From Inconstantimicrobium porci (GTDB taxonomy: Bacteria; Bacillota; Clostridia; Clostridiales; Clostridiaceae): DNA of 64,000 bases. The stretch spans positions 62,001-126,000 of the forward strand of contig NZ_VULX01000002.1 of the NCBI RefSeq assembly GCF_009696465.1, in the 5' to 3' direction. This document shows, piece after piece, positions 44,478 through 53,460 of the stretch. The translations under genes were made by a program, and so were the position numbers. Positions within the stretch are counted from its first letter, which is position 1. The number at the start of each line of letters is the position of its first letter. The notes below the pieces were generated by a model. It did no database searches. It saw only the letters and a list, made by a program, of their open reading frames with translations, and had not been told where the DNA came from.

Positions 44478-44903
44478 ATGGGCATGAAAGGTTATATTCG
44501 GGTTGGCAAAATACATTCTAAAGTCGCAAGACTTGCTGGTTTTAATGCTAATGGAGATGTTTTTGCTTCACCTGGTGTGTACAAGCATATTAGAAAAAGA
44601 CATTTTAAGCAGTTAGGTCAGAACGCTATTGACAATATGACTGCTATAATGAAGTCAATTTTATCATCTCCAGACTTTATTGGACATGACCCTGAAAAAG
44701 GTGCAACTTCTATTGAACTAGTAAAAAAAGCTGGCCCTTTTATACTTCTTGCTTTAGAAGTTGATACTGAAAATAACTATATATATGTAGCTTCTCTATA
44801 TCCATTAACAGAGGGAAAAATATGCAGCAGACTTCATAGCGGACGCCTTATTCCTCTTACATCTATTTCAGAGTTCAAACACCTCGAAAAAAAGATTTTG
44901 TGA
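44478..44903 (+). CDS. PBECR-like nuclease-fold protein, 141 aa
   Basis: A small soluble protein whose layout resembles stand-alone PBECR (phage Barnase-EndoU-ColicinE5/RelE-like) nuclease-fold proteins: ASPGVYKHIRKRHFKQLG, SSPDFIGHDPEKGATSIELV, and a strand reading ILLALEVDTENNYIYVASLY. Conserved basic and histidine residues (HIRKRH) could be catalytic. Start ATG at 44478 is preferred since AAGGTGG lies eight bases before it. Such domains are usual in toxins and mobile elements. No antitoxin gene is adjacent, but structured RNAs lie on both sides. Confidence 0.65.
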   Translation: MGMKGYIRVGKIHSKVARLAGFNANGDVFASPGVYKHIRKRHFKQLGQNAIDNMTAIMKSILSSPDFIGHDPEKGATSIELVKKAGPFILLALEVDTENNYIYVASLYPLTEGKICSRLHSGRLIPLTSISEFKHLEKKIL

Positions 44904-44935
44904 GATGAGTAATTTTTCTATTTATTCAAATTTTA

Positions 44936-44964
44936 TTGCACACTTTCCCACGGAACTGTATAAT
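44936..44964 (+). promoter_or_regulatory. Consensus promoter of a free-standing RNA
   Basis: TTGCAC (44936-44941) and TATAAT (44959-44964) have an exact 17-base spacer. No open frame with a ribosome binding site follows. The transcript should start near 44971. Confidence 0.82.
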
Positions 44965-44970
44965 ATGTTA

Positions 44971-45217
44971 TTGTTGAGCATAAAATTATATATTGGAAAT
45001 GAATGTTACTAAGGTGAGAAAGGGCTCCTCACGCGCTAATGTCAGAATTAATCTGACTGAATAATAGTAACCAGAGATGCAGGATACGCCGCCCTGCTAG
45101 TAACCTACATATATAAAAGATTTTAAATTAATAATTATATTTGAAAATTTTTTATTCTATAAAGATAAAAGATACACTACAAAAATCTTTTTACGATTAA
45201 TATAGTGTATCTTTTTT
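44971..45217 (+). ncRNA. Structured RNA of unknown family, about 245 nt
   Basis: The region has its own promoter and terminator and no good coding frame. Visible stems are GTGAG/CTCAC (45014-45032), GTCAGA/TCTGAC (45041-45057) and GCAGG/CCTGC around ATACGCCGC (45079-45097). GTTACTA (45005-45011) can pair with TAGTAAC at 45065-45071 or at 45098-45104, two exclusive choices. The middle, GGGCTCCTCACGCGCTAATG to GCAGGATACGCCGCCCTGC, is GC-richer than its surroundings, as functional RNAs are in such genomes. It could be a known clostridial RNA class such as raiA; I cannot decide this by eye. Confidence 0.65.
45167..45217 (+). terminator. Terminator of the free-standing RNA
   Basis: AAAAGATACACTA and TAGTGTATCTTTT form a long stem with a wide loop and six T at the end. 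Confidence 0.75.
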
Positions 45218-45303
45218 ACGCCAAAATATTTTTTATATCTTGGTTCGAAACTCCCCAAAGAAGTTTCCTCCTATTCTCTTATCTCTTGGTTCATATCTCT
45301 AAT

Positions 45304-45594
45304 CTATTGTGTTATTTTTTTGCTGCAATTTGGACAAATGTATAGTTCTTTATTGTTTTCAACAATCTTTTCAATTTCTATGGGCAGCCTTTTGCCGCAG
45401 TATGGACACTTCCAAAATAGAAATGTAAGAATAATAAATGCTATTAGCATACTTTCCCCTAGCGCTATCATAATTACTTTCATCGAAATTGTTGGAATAA
45501 ATATACTTACTAAATTAATTGGTACTGATAAATACAAGCATATTAAAGAGATTTTTCTAACATTTTTTAAAAATCTCATTGTTCTTTTCACCAT
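45304..45594 (-). CDS. Small membrane protein with a zinc ribbon, 96 aa
   Basis: Two membrane helices (about 15-35 and 42-60) are followed by a C-terminal zinc ribbon with CPYCGKRLP and CPNCSKK, four cysteines in two pairs. The family is not recognised. GGGGGAAGT precedes the ATG. It stands alone on the minus strand between the structured RNA and the AIM24 gene. A membrane-bound zinc protein is all that can be said. Confidence 0.75.
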   Translation of the reverse strand: MVKRTMRFLKNVRKISLICLYLSVPINLVSIFIPTISMKVIMIALGESMLIAFIILTFLFWKCPYCGKRLPIEIEKIVENNKELYICPNCSKKITQ

Positions 45595-45666
45595 ACTTCC
45601 CCCTTTTACATTGCTTACCCAAATATGATGCTGAAATGATTTTATGTCAAAAATACTATCTGCTTT

Positions 45667-46521
45667 TTATTCATCCTGATTTTCGTTAGTGTTATTTTTT
45701 CCGTAACTGCCACCTGGATTAAACATGTTTCCAAGACTTGTGTTCTGAAGATTTTCATATACACTCTTTGTTGGTACCAGCCACACATCTCCTGTGCCTC
45801 TGTAAACATTAAGGAAACCTTCTCCGCTTGTTGCTGTGCCTATTATTGACTTAGTTGCCTTTTCTACTGTAAACTCAATATCTCCAGTCCTTAGTATTGC
45901 AAAGTTTCCATCTACTTTTAATTCATCATTGTTTAATCTGCATTTAAAGATTTCAGTTTCTGGAACAGGAAGTTCTAAGACTACTAGTCCATCTCCACTT
46001 ATTCTTGTCTGAAAAGCACCTTCATTGCCTAATAAAAGTGAAGATATGCTTTTCTGCATTGCAGATGAAACTTCAATGCCGTCTTCACATGCATAAAACA
46101 TACCATCATCTACAATAATTTCATCATCCTGAAGCTCAACAAGTGCAAACTGTCCAAATGAAGGTTCAAGAAAGATTTCTCCTGTTCCGCTGTATGTAGG
46201 TTTAAACATTGTTTCTCCAGTCACCTTACTATTAAATAGTTTTTTGCCAAGTCCTAGCGGTCCACCTATCTTATTCTGTATCTTTATGTCACCTTTAAGA
46301 TAACTTAATGCCCCTGATTCCAGCTGTACAGCACTATCATCAAGCAGAATTCTTACCTGTTTAAGTTTAAGACCTGCTTCTCTCATGAAATTAAGCTTTA
46401 CAGCAAGGTTAACGTCTTCACTGCCCCTTAAATCATCATATTCTAAAATCTGAAAAATAGAATCATTTCTCATTTCTGCCTTAAGATTAAGATTATTAGT
46501 TATATTAAGTGATGTTCTCAT
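45667..46521 (-). CDS. AIM24/TIGR00266 family protein
   Basis: A 284-aa soluble beta-rich protein. Features of the AIM24 fold are visible: MREAGLKLKQVRILLDDSAV, a glycine-rich GEIFLEPSFGQF, and SGEGFLNVYRGTGDVWLVPT near the end. The biochemical role of the family is unknown. The C-terminus is a Gly/Asn tail. Start ATG at 46521 follows AGAGGTGC; the GTG before it is within the spacer. It is monocistronic. Confidence 0.85.
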   Translation of the reverse strand: MRTSLNITNNLNLKAEMRNDSIFQILEYDDLRGSEDVNLAVKLNFMREAGLKLKQVRILLDDSAVQLESGALSYLKGDIKIQNKIGGPLGLGKKLFNSKVTGETMFKPTYSGTGEIFLEPSFGQFALVELQDDEIIVDDGMFYACEDGIEVSSAMQKSISSLLLGNEGAFQTRISGDGLVVLELPVPETEIFKCRLNNDELKVDGNFAILRTGDIEFTVEKATKSIIGTATSGEGFLNVYRGTGDVWLVPTKSVYENLQNTSLGNMFNPGGSYGKNNTNENQDE

Positions 46522-46687
46522 CACGCACCTCTACTTTCTTAAAATATACCATCATTAAAATTTATACTCTAAGTATATCATTAACATGATTGATTCCACT
46601 ATATATTTATAATTATTAACAGTATACATAATTTTAAAACAAAAAGGCAAAACAGAAACTTAATTCGTTAACTGATTTGCCTTACTT

Positions 46688-47116
46688 TTATAATTTTTTT
46701 GAATAATAAATTAGATCACTATAAGTCTTAGACGCTTCTTCATAACGTCTTTCCTTAAGAACTGCCTCTTTTATCATTCCTGCTTTCTGCATAACTCTGC
46801 CGCTTGAAGGATTTAAACTATAATGTTTTGCCTCTACTATATGCATCTCACATTCCTTTAGCATATGATCAAGAACTGCTTTTAAAGCTTCAGTAGCGTA
46901 ACCCCTTCCCCAGAATTCACGCCCATAGCAGTATCCAATCTCACAATTACTATTTTTCTTACTAACATTAAATGCACTGATATTACCAATAAGTTCATGA
47001 GTATCTTTAAGTTCAACTGCCCAGTTATAACTATTATTTTTATACTCCTCTATCCAACTACTAATTAGCTGCAAAGTCTCATTTTTATTCTTATGACTAT
47101 TCCAACCAACATATCT
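46688..47116 (-). pseudogene. GNAT acetyltransferase lacking its N-terminus (RimJ/RimL type)
   Basis: The frame reads WNSHKNKNETLQLISSWIEE, then YNWAVELKDTHELIGNISAF, the acetyl-CoA loop FWGRGYATEALKAVL, and NPSSGRVMQKAGM. Homology-like sequence extends at least 14 codons upstream of the first possible start (TTG at 47074). The first 40 or so residues of the family, with a start codon and ribosome binding site, are missing. The broken edge lies next to a dispersed repeat at 47172. Translation from the internal TTG is possible but weak. Confidence 0.65.
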
Positions 47117-47171
47117 AGATTTTAAAATTAAGGATAAAATTAGTAAACTGATTTTTTAAATTTAATATTTC

Positions 47172-47262
47172 AAAAAGTTTAAAGAGAAATGTGTTCTCTT
47201 TTTGGAACTCCTCTAAGGGAGTTCAATCCGAAATTCTACATTCTAAACTTTAAATTATAAGC
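47172..47262. repeat. Dispersed hairpin repeat, copy near 47.2 kb
   Basis: AAAGAGAA/TTCTCTTT and GGAACTCC/GGGAGTTC hairpins stand in tandem, followed by CAATCCGAAATTCTACATTC. The reverse complement of the thrS-leader copy at 4860-4920 matches it over about 55 bases with few changes. Confidence 0.75.
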
Positions 47263-47263
47263 T

Positions 47264-48067
47264 CTACTCCATCTCGCAAATCATATTTATTAATTTCGGT
47301 ATATTTACTTCTCTTGAATTATGATAATTAAATGTTGATTCTTCATCTCTTGCTACTAATGAAATATTAGCAGCTGAATTATCTGAAACACAAAGCAGTG
47401 CAATGCCTTTTTTATTCATCATGTTTATAGCCTTATAAAAACTTGCTGTTTCCATTTCAATAAGCTCAGCTCCTGTATTCTTTATATAATCAAGGAACTT
47501 ATATTCACAAAATAATGAATCAGTACAGAATACTTTTCTCTTTACCATATTAATCTCCTGATCTTCTGCCTTTTTTATAACTTTATTTATATACTCCATA
47601 TTTTGAGGAACAATTTTGCAGCCGAAATTATTTTTATCTAAAGAGTCAAATAAGTACATAGTAGCGCTTTCATATGCGTATGATTCAATTGGTGTTGATA
47701 ACTCACCAAGCTTAATATCTGATTTTAAAGCTCCAACTGATCCAACAAAAATGATTTTTTCTGCTGCACTATCTGCAAGACATAACATCACATCTACAAG
47801 ATTACAGGAACCTACACCACACATAATCCAGGCGATTTTCTTTCCTGCAAATTCAACCTCATATGATGATTGATTAGCGTATTGAATCATATTTTTAATA
47901 CGTACTTCTTGATTCTTAAATATCTTTTCTGGAGTCCATACAGGCGCTACAACAACTGCATCATATTTTGTATTTGAATCTATGCCGTATACGTCCTTAA
48001 GCATGTCCTGTGAACCGTTATATTTCTTTGCTTCTTTTAATATCTCCTGTACTTTATTCATAATCAT
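47264..48067 (-). CDS. Nucleoside phosphorylase-like protein
   Basis: A 267-aa soluble protein of the PNP/UDP phosphorylase superfamily. Visible marks are the phosphate-binding FVGSVGALKSDIKLGEL, the sugar/base region GAELIEMETASFYKAI (the ExExA-type motif) and LLCVSDNSA near the C-terminus. Such enzymes split nucleosides with phosphate, but some members are hydrolases, and the N-terminal 60 residues are divergent. GGGGGAT precedes the tandem ATGs at 48067 and 48061; either may be used. It lies between two hairpin-rich repeats. Confidence 0.8.
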   Translation of the reverse strand: MIMNKVQEILKEAKKYNGSQDMLKDVYGIDSNTKYDAVVVAPVWTPEKIFKNQEVRIKNMIQYANQSSYEVEFAGKKIAWIMCGVGSCNLVDVMLCLADSAAEKIIFVGSVGALKSDIKLGELSTPIESYAYESATMYLFDSLDKNNFGCKIVPQNMEYINKVIKKAEDQEINMVKRKVFCTDSLFCEYKFLDYIKNTGAELIEMETASFYKAINMMNKKGIALLCVSDNSAANISLVARDEESTFNYHNSREVNIPKLINMICEME

Positions 48068-48134
48068 CTAATCCCCCTATTTTTATTGCTGTTAATATTA
48101 GCTCAAACACATGGATAAATTAGAATTTATCAGA

Positions 48135-48452
48135 ATAATGTAAAATGTATATTGTATAATGTATAATTCAGGATGAAATCCGTAAACGGATTTCTAAATT
48201 TAAATGGAGGATACCTCCAAACCTCTGAAATTATTTATTCAAAGAGTTTTAAAGAAGAATCTGTCCTCTGTTTAAGCAGGCATTCCAAATCTTTGATTTG
48301 GCATGTTCGCTTACGTCTTGACCAAGCAGGCATTCCAAATCTTTGATTTCGTATATTCGCTTATGATTTGGCTGGAACTGCGCTTTGGCGAAGTTTAATC
48401 CACAATTATACTTTATACATTCTAAATTATACATTCTCACCTGTGACATGCT
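48135..48452. repeat. Composite dispersed repeat between nucleoside phosphorylase and HAD genes
   Basis: A mosaic of hairpin units: GAAATCCG/CGGATTTC, GGAGG/CCTCC, and two copies of AAGCAGGCATTCCAAATC (about 48278 and 48325) that match the hairpin at 88. TATAATGTATAATTC-like ends lie on both sides. A 66-codon open frame across it has no ribosome binding site and is not a gene. Confidence 0.72.
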
Positions 48453-48495
48453 ACATGTGACCTAATTCAAACTCTAATTTATCTAATACTTGTCT

Positions 48496-49185
48496 TTACT
48501 TATCTTTCAAAAAATCAACAATTTCACTTAGTGATTTTATGTCCCACTTATCCTTAAGTTCTCCGTTTCTGCAGAGATGGAATGATGTAAATCCTAGTTT
48601 TCTTGCTCCATCTGCTTCTTTATCATAATCATAATCATCAACATAAATGCTTTCCTCAGCTTTTACACCAAGTGTATCAAGCGCTGTCTTATATATTTTA
48701 GGATCTGGTTTCATTACTCCCACAATATCTGAACAGATAAAACAGTCAAAGTATCTGCCTATGCCTAATGATGTCAGCGTTAATTCAAGTGATGGTGATG
48801 TATCTGAAATTACGCCCATCTTATAATTGTTGTTTTTAAGATACTCAAGAACATCCAGCACATCAGGAAAAAGCTCTCTATCCTTCAGCCATACTTTGCT
48901 GAATATTAATTCTGATTTTTCGTCAAGCTTGTCCTCTTCTATTCCTTCATCTTTTAAAAGCTGCTTATAATAACGTTTCCAGAACTGCACTTCTTCATCG
49001 ACAGTTTTGAGACCACTTTGAGGATATCCTGACTTCTTAAATAAATCCATAGTCCTGTAATAATCAAGTTCAAGCTTTCTACCAGACCATTTCTCAATTA
49101 ATTGATTTCTCAAAAGTTTTGTTTCCTCTTTTGCATGTGTCAATGTATTATCTCTATCAAAAAATATTGCTTTATATTCCTTCAT
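48496..49185 (-). CDS. HAD-superfamily hydrolase
   Basis: A 229-aa phosphatase-like enzyme. Motif I is FFDRDNTLTH (DxDxT), motif II is VISDTS, the motif III lysine is in MKPDPKIYK, and motif IV is YVDDYDYDKEAD. The cap domain lies at about 15-95. The substrate is unknown; sugar phosphates or nucleotides are usual. Start ATG at 49185 follows AAGGCG; an ATG ten codons upstream is the alternative. Confidence 0.85.
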   Translation of the reverse strand: MKEYKAIFFDRDNTLTHAKEETKLLRNQLIEKWSGRKLELDYYRTMDLFKKSGYPQSGLKTVDEEVQFWKRYYKQLLKDEGIEEDKLDEKSELIFSKVWLKDRELFPDVLDVLEYLKNNNYKMGVISDTSPSLELTLTSLGIGRYFDCFICSDIVGVMKPDPKIYKTALDTLGVKAEESIYVDDYDYDKEADGARKLGFTSFHLCRNGELKDKWDIKSLSEIVDFLKDK

Positions 49186-49310
49186 ATCATCGCCTTGACA
49201 AGGACGAAATTGCATTCTACCATTCTTTTACACAAACGTGTAAACCCTTTATTTACAACACTTTATATCATTAAAAAATTATGTTTTTGAATGCAATTTC
49301 CTTTACATTA

Positions 49311-49350
49311 AAAAAGCAGCACATCCACATTTCTTATAGATATGCTGCTT
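49311..49350 (-). terminator. ptb-buk terminator
   Basis: AAGCAGCATATC pairs with GATGTGCTGCTT on the minus strand, with T's after it. It lies just past the buk stop codon. Confidence 0.8.
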
Positions 49351-49385
49351 AATTAATCAACTATATAGTTTACTTTGCAAATAAA

Positions 49386-50456
49386 TTATTTGTATTCCTT
49401 AGCTTTTTCTTCTCCGTTAAGGACTCTTAGTCCTCCTTGAGCTAAAGCAAGCAATTCATCTTCACCTGGATATACCTTAACTGGAGCTATCCAGCTTACG
49501 TTTGAAATTAAGTCTGGGATAAGAGTATCAGAATATGCAATACCACCTGTTAAGATTATCTGATCAACTTTTCCATTTAATGCAGCTGACATTTCTCCAA
49601 TAGCTTTAGTTATCTGATACAAGAATGCTTTATAGATTTTTTCGCATTCTTTATCTCCTTCTTTCATCTTATCAATAGTACCCTTAACATCATTAGTGTT
49701 TAAATATCCAACAAATCCGCCTTTACCAACTATCTTAGAATAAACTTCTTGTTCAGAATATTTTCCACTAAAACACATCTTAATTAATGCGCCTACTGGA
49801 ACTGATCCAGCTCTTTCTGGTGAAAATGGACCATCTCCATCAAGAGTATTATTGACATCTACAACCTTTCCATTTTTATGAGCACCAACTGATACTCCTC
49901 CACCCATGTGAACTATAACAAGATTCAAGTCCTCATATTTCTTACCAGTTTCTTTTGCAAATCTCTTAGCAACAGCTTTCTGGTTTAATGCATGGAACTT
50001 GCTCACTCTTGGAAGTTCTGGTGTTCCTGAAAGTCTTGCAACATCAGCAAGCTCATCAGTAACAACTGGGTCAACAATGAATGAAGGTATACTTAATTCA
50101 TCACCTATAGCCTTGGCAAGTATTCCTCCTAAGTTAGAAGCATGAGGTCCCTGAACTCCGATTCTTAGATCTTTAATCATCTCATCATTAACAGCATAAG
50201 TACCACCTTCAACTGGCTTTAACATTCCGCCTCTTCCAACAACAGCATCTAGGTTCTTGATATCAAAGTTCTTTTCTTTAAGGACCTTTAATATTACGTC
50301 TTTTCTAAACTGGAATTGATCAACTATCTTATCATATTTCTTTAACTCTTCATTAGTATGTCTTAAAGTTTCTTCAAATAATTCTTTCTCATCTTCAAAA
50401 ACACCAATCTTAGTTGATGTTGAACCTGGATTTATTATTAATAGTAACTTAGACAT
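49386..50456 (-). CDS. buk: Butyrate kinase
   Basis: A 356-aa acetokinase-family enzyme making butyrate and ATP from butyryl phosphate, the last step of butyrate fermentation. The start [16 protein letters not shown] is the phosphate-binding loop, and [20 protein letters not shown] with the later LTGGIAYSD are ATPase-fold motifs. The length is typical of Buk, shorter than acetate kinase. It follows ptb by 13 bases and shares its promoter. Confidence 0.96.
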   Translation of the reverse strand: MSKLLLIINPGSTSTKIGVFEDEKELFEETLRHTNEELKKYDKIVDQFQFRKDVILKVLKEKNFDIKNLDAVVGRGGMLKPVEGGTYAVNDEMIKDLRIGVQGPHASNLGGILAKAIGDELSIPSFIVDPVVTDELADVARLSGTPELPRVSKFHALNQKAVAKRFAKETGKKYEDLNLVIVHMGGGVSVGAHKNGKVVDVNNTLDGDGPFSPERAGSVPVGALIKMCFSGKYSEQEVYSKIVGKGGFVGYLNTNDVKGTIDKMKEGDKECEKIYKAFLYQITKAIGEMSAALNGKVDQIILTGGIAYSDTLIPDLISNVSWIAPVKVYPGEDELLALAQGGLRVLNGEEKAKEYK

Positions 50457-50469
50457 TCTATAATCCTCC

Positions 50470-51381
50470 CTATTTTCTTAATTTTTCAGCTACTAAAGCA
50501 GCTAGCGCAATTGAATTCACCTTAGTTTCAAATGAGTCAGCCCTTGAAGTTAATATAACTGGAGCAGATGTTCCAACTAAAAGTCCACCATTTCTTGACT
50601 TTGAGAAATAAGTTAAAGTCTTATACATAACATTGGCAGTTTCAATGTTAGGAAGCATTAATACATCTGCTTTTCCTGCTACTTCACCAGTAACACCCTT
50701 ATGATGTGCTGCTTCTTCTGATATAGCATTATCAAGAGCAAATGGACCATCAACTATACATCCCTTAAACTGTTTTCTGTCGCTCATCTTTGCAAGTAAT
50801 GCTGCATCAACTGTTGATGGCATGTTAGGATTTACAACTTCAACAGGACATACAACTGCAACCTTTGGTACATCAATACCACAAGCATGTGCAACTGTTA
50901 CTGCATTGTTAATTATTCCTTGTTTGTCCTTTAATTCTGGGTAAGTATTAAATGCTGCATCAGTTAAAAATAAAAGCCTGTCCCATCCTTCAGTTTCAAA
51001 AACAGCAACATGTGACATTAACTTTCCTGTTCTTAATCCAACTTCTTTGTTTAATACGCTTCTTAAGAATGTAGCTGTATCAATCAACCCCTTCATTAAC
51101 ATGTCAGCATGTCCACTTGATACAAGCTTAACAGCTTCTAATGTTGCCTTTTTAGGATCTTTTACATCCATGATTTCAAAGTCAGTTAAATCTAAGTCTA
51201 TCTTTTTTGCAATTTCCTGAATCTTTAACTTGTCTCCTACTAATATTGCATCTGCTACACCTTTTTCAGATGCTTCTTTTATAGCTTCTAGTACAGGTTC
51301 GTCTTGTGCTACTGCTACAGCAACTTTCTTTTTCTGAATTTCCCTAAGTTTTGAAAATAAATCGTTAAAATTCTTACTCAA
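50470..51381 (-). CDS. ptb: Phosphate butyryltransferase
   Basis: A 303-aa enzyme converting butyryl-CoA and phosphate to butyryl phosphate. PTA/PTB family marks include [38 protein letters not shown] and [15 protein letters not shown]. The length is that of Ptb rather than Pta. Translation starts at TTG (51379-51381) behind AAGAGGTG. A Rex-like operator lies just upstream, so the pair may respond to NADH/NAD+. Confidence 0.95.
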   Translation of the reverse strand: MSKNFNDLFSKLREIQKKKVAVAVAQDEPVLEAIKEASEKGVADAILVGDKLKIQEIAKKIDLDLTDFEIMDVKDPKKATLEAVKLVSSGHADMLMKGLIDTATFLRSVLNKEVGLRTGKLMSHVAVFETEGWDRLLFLTDAAFNTYPELKDKQGIINNAVTVAHACGIDVPKVAVVCPVEVVNPNMPSTVDAALLAKMSDRKQFKGCIVDGPFALDNAISEEAAHHKGVTGEVAGKADVLMLPNIETANVMYKTLTYFSKSRNGGLLVGTSAPVILTSRADSFETKVNSIALAALVAEKLRK

Positions 51382-51404
51382 TATACCGCACCTCTTTTAT
51401 ACTA

Positions 51405-51422
51405 TTGTTAATTTTATAACAA
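51405..51422. promoter_or_regulatory. Rex-like redox operator upstream of ptb
   Basis: TTGTTAATTTTATAACAA differs by one base from the Rex consensus TTGTTAAnnnnTTAACAA. It begins 24 bases before the ptb start codon and overlaps a TATAAA word that may be the -10 box. Rex is known to control fermentation genes in clostridia. Binding here is inferred. Confidence 0.65.
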
Positions 51423-51686
51423 ACTTATGATAAAAAAAAACAATAATAAATATTTTTTCCTTTATCATTACTATTCTATAATAACATAAATAAACAATAT
51501 TTTGCAAAAAATATTATATTTAATCATAACGTTTACTTGACCTACACAACAAGTTTGTAAGAAATCACAAATACATCATAATTATAATAATCATCTATAA
51601 ATAAAGATTTTATTTCTGTTGTTAAGATAATAACAGATTGATTAATAATATATATCGTAATTTAGCCTTTACACATAAATTAAATA
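51423..51686. other. AT-rich upstream region of ptb
   Basis: About 260 bases, very AT-rich, with no coding frame. It should contain the ptb promoter and any upstream activator sites on the minus strand. Apart from the Rex-like site next to it I recognise nothing definite. Confidence 0.45.
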
Positions 51687-51718
51687 AAAAAATAGAGGCT
51701 AAATTAATCAGCCTCTAC
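51687..51718 (-). terminator. Terminator of the cdaA-cdaR-FAD oxidoreductase transcript
   Basis: TAGAGGCT (51694-51701) pairs with AGCCTCTA (51711-51718), and on the minus strand seven T follow. It is about 115 bases past the oxidoreductase stop. Confidence 0.78.
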
Positions 51719-51736
51719 ATTAATTATTAATTAATA

Positions 51737-51832
51737 AGTTTTAAAGAGAAATATGTTCGCTTACTCCTCAGTAGAAACTGCCATAAGGGCAGTTTCATCA
51801 GTAATTATACATTCTAAATTATAAATTATACA
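51737..51832. repeat. Dispersed repeat after the FAD oxidoreductase gene
   Basis: It begins TTTTAAAGAGAAATATGTTCGC like the copies near 47.2 and 62.8 kb. It also has an AAACTGCC/GGCAGTTT hairpin and ends in ATTATACATTCTAAATTATA words shared with the copy at 48.4 kb. Confidence 0.6.
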
Positions 51833-53434
51833 TTACAAAGGCTTATATGCCTTTATGATATTTTCAGCAATTCTTAGTCCGTCTACTGCTGCTGATATTA
51901 TTCCACCTGCAAAACCTGCACCTTCTCCTGCTGGATATAATCCCTGAACAGATATGCTCTCACAGTTATCATTTCTTGAAATTCTTACTGGAGCTGAAGT
52001 TCTTGTTTCTATTCCAGTCATAACTCCATCACCTGATGGTCCAAATCCTTTGATTTTTCTATCAAAGTTAACAAATCCCTCTTTTAATGATTCTGACACA
52101 TAACCTGGAAGGCACTTTGTTAAGTCTCTAAAAGCATAACCAGGAGTTACTGATGGAACAACATCTCCAAGTTTGTCTGTAACCTTTCCTTCTATGAAAT
52201 CGCTTATCTTCTGAACTGGCGCAACATAGTTTCCTCCACCAAGCTGATATGCAAGCTCTTCATAATGTCTCTGGAAATGCATTGCTCTAAGAGGTGAGCT
52301 TCCTTCAAAATCTTCTGGACTTATCCCAACAACTATAGCTGAGTTAGCATTCTTCTTATCTCTAGCATGATAACTCATACCATTAACAACAAGTCTGTTT
52401 TCTTCTGAAGCAGCACCTACTACAACCCCTCCTGGGCACATACAGAATGAATATACAGGTCTGTTGGTACTCTGTGCTCTATATGTCAATCTGTATTCTG
52501 CAGCTTTTAATCTTGGATGATTGTAAAAATCACCATACTGATTCTTACTTATAAGTTCCTGTGAATGCTCAACTCTTACACCTATGGCAAACGGCTTTGG
52601 CTCCATGAATATGCCTATATCATTAAGCATTTCATAAGTATCCCTTGAGCTGTGGCCAATAGCTAATACAAGCTGTGTACATGGCACTTCATTACCATTA
52701 ACAATAATTGAACTTACTTTTCCATTCTTAACATTTATTTTTTCAAGTTTTGATGAAAAATGCACTTCTCCACCTAAAGATTTTATTTCTTCTCTTAAGT
52801 TCTTAACTACACCTTTAAGTATATCTGTACCAACATGAGGCTTACCCATATACATTATTTCTGAAGGTGCTCCAGCTTTAACAAATGATTCAAGAACAAG
52901 ATCACATCTCTTATCCTTTATTCTTGTTGTAAGCTTACCATCTGAAAATGCTCCAGCTCCGCCTTCTCCAAACTGAACATTAGAATTCGGATCAAGAATA
53001 CCTGTAGTCCAAAACTTCTCCACAGTCTTTGTTCTGTTATCTACATCTTCTCCTCTTTCAAAGACTATAGGTTTATAACCTTTCTGAGCAAGAAGAAGAG
53101 CTGTGAATAATCCGGCAGGTCCAAGTCCTATAACTACAGGCCTATGTTTAAGCACTTTATCTCCCGGCATCATCTCTTCTACAAATGCATTATCTTCAAT
53201 AAGCACATCCTTGTCTCTAAGTTTCTTAACGATATTTTTTTCGTTGCTGCAGACTACATCTACTGCATAATTAAACTTAATATCATTTTTCTTTCTAGCA
53301 TCGATAGATTCCTTGATTATTTTAAATTCCTTTATATCTTTTTCGCTTATTCTAAGCTTTTTAGCAGCCTTCTTCTTTAGAAGATCCACCTCTTCATTTA
53401 TATTTAAGTGTAAATTGTTTATTCTTATTGACAT
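51833..53434 (-). CDS. FAD-dependent oxidoreductase (uncharacterised dehydrogenase family)
   Basis: A 533-aa flavoprotein. The first 85 residues form a small domain; the Rossmann FAD site is VIGLGPAGLFTALLLAQKG, and conserved parts include VQFGEGGAGAFSDGKLTTRI and AGEGAGFAGGIISAAVDG near the end. Proteins of this kind are widespread in clostridia but their substrate is unknown. Start ATG at 53434 is chosen because GGAGG lies five bases before it; another ATG overlaps that site. It follows cdaR by 26 bases and likely shares its transcript. Confidence 0.88.
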   Translation of the reverse strand: MSIRINNLHLNINEEVDLLKKKAAKKLRISEKDIKEFKIIKESIDARKKNDIKFNYAVDVVCSNEKNIVKKLRDKDVLIEDNAFVEEMMPGDKVLKHRPVVIGLGPAGLFTALLLAQKGYKPIVFERGEDVDNRTKTVEKFWTTGILDPNSNVQFGEGGAGAFSDGKLTTRIKDKRCDLVLESFVKAGAPSEIMYMGKPHVGTDILKGVVKNLREEIKSLGGEVHFSSKLEKINVKNGKVSSIIVNGNEVPCTQLVLAIGHSSRDTYEMLNDIGIFMEPKPFAIGVRVEHSQELISKNQYGDFYNHPRLKAAEYRLTYRAQSTNRPVYSFCMCPGGVVVGAASEENRLVVNGMSYHARDKKNANSAIVVGISPEDFEGSSPLRAMHFQRHYEELAYQLGGGNYVAPVQKISDFIEGKVTDKLGDVVPSVTPGYAFRDLTKCLPGYVSESLKEGFVNFDRKIKGFGPSGDGVMTGIETRTSAPVRISRNDNCESISVQGLYPAGEGAGFAGGIISAAVDGLRIAENIIKAYKPL

Positions 53435-53460
53435 CTTGTCCTCCATTAAGTTCTTTTGTT

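Noticed and set aside
48249-48449. 66-codon open frame on the minus strand
   Set aside because: It lies wholly in the mosaic repeat, has no ribosome binding site, and its residues come from the repeated modules.
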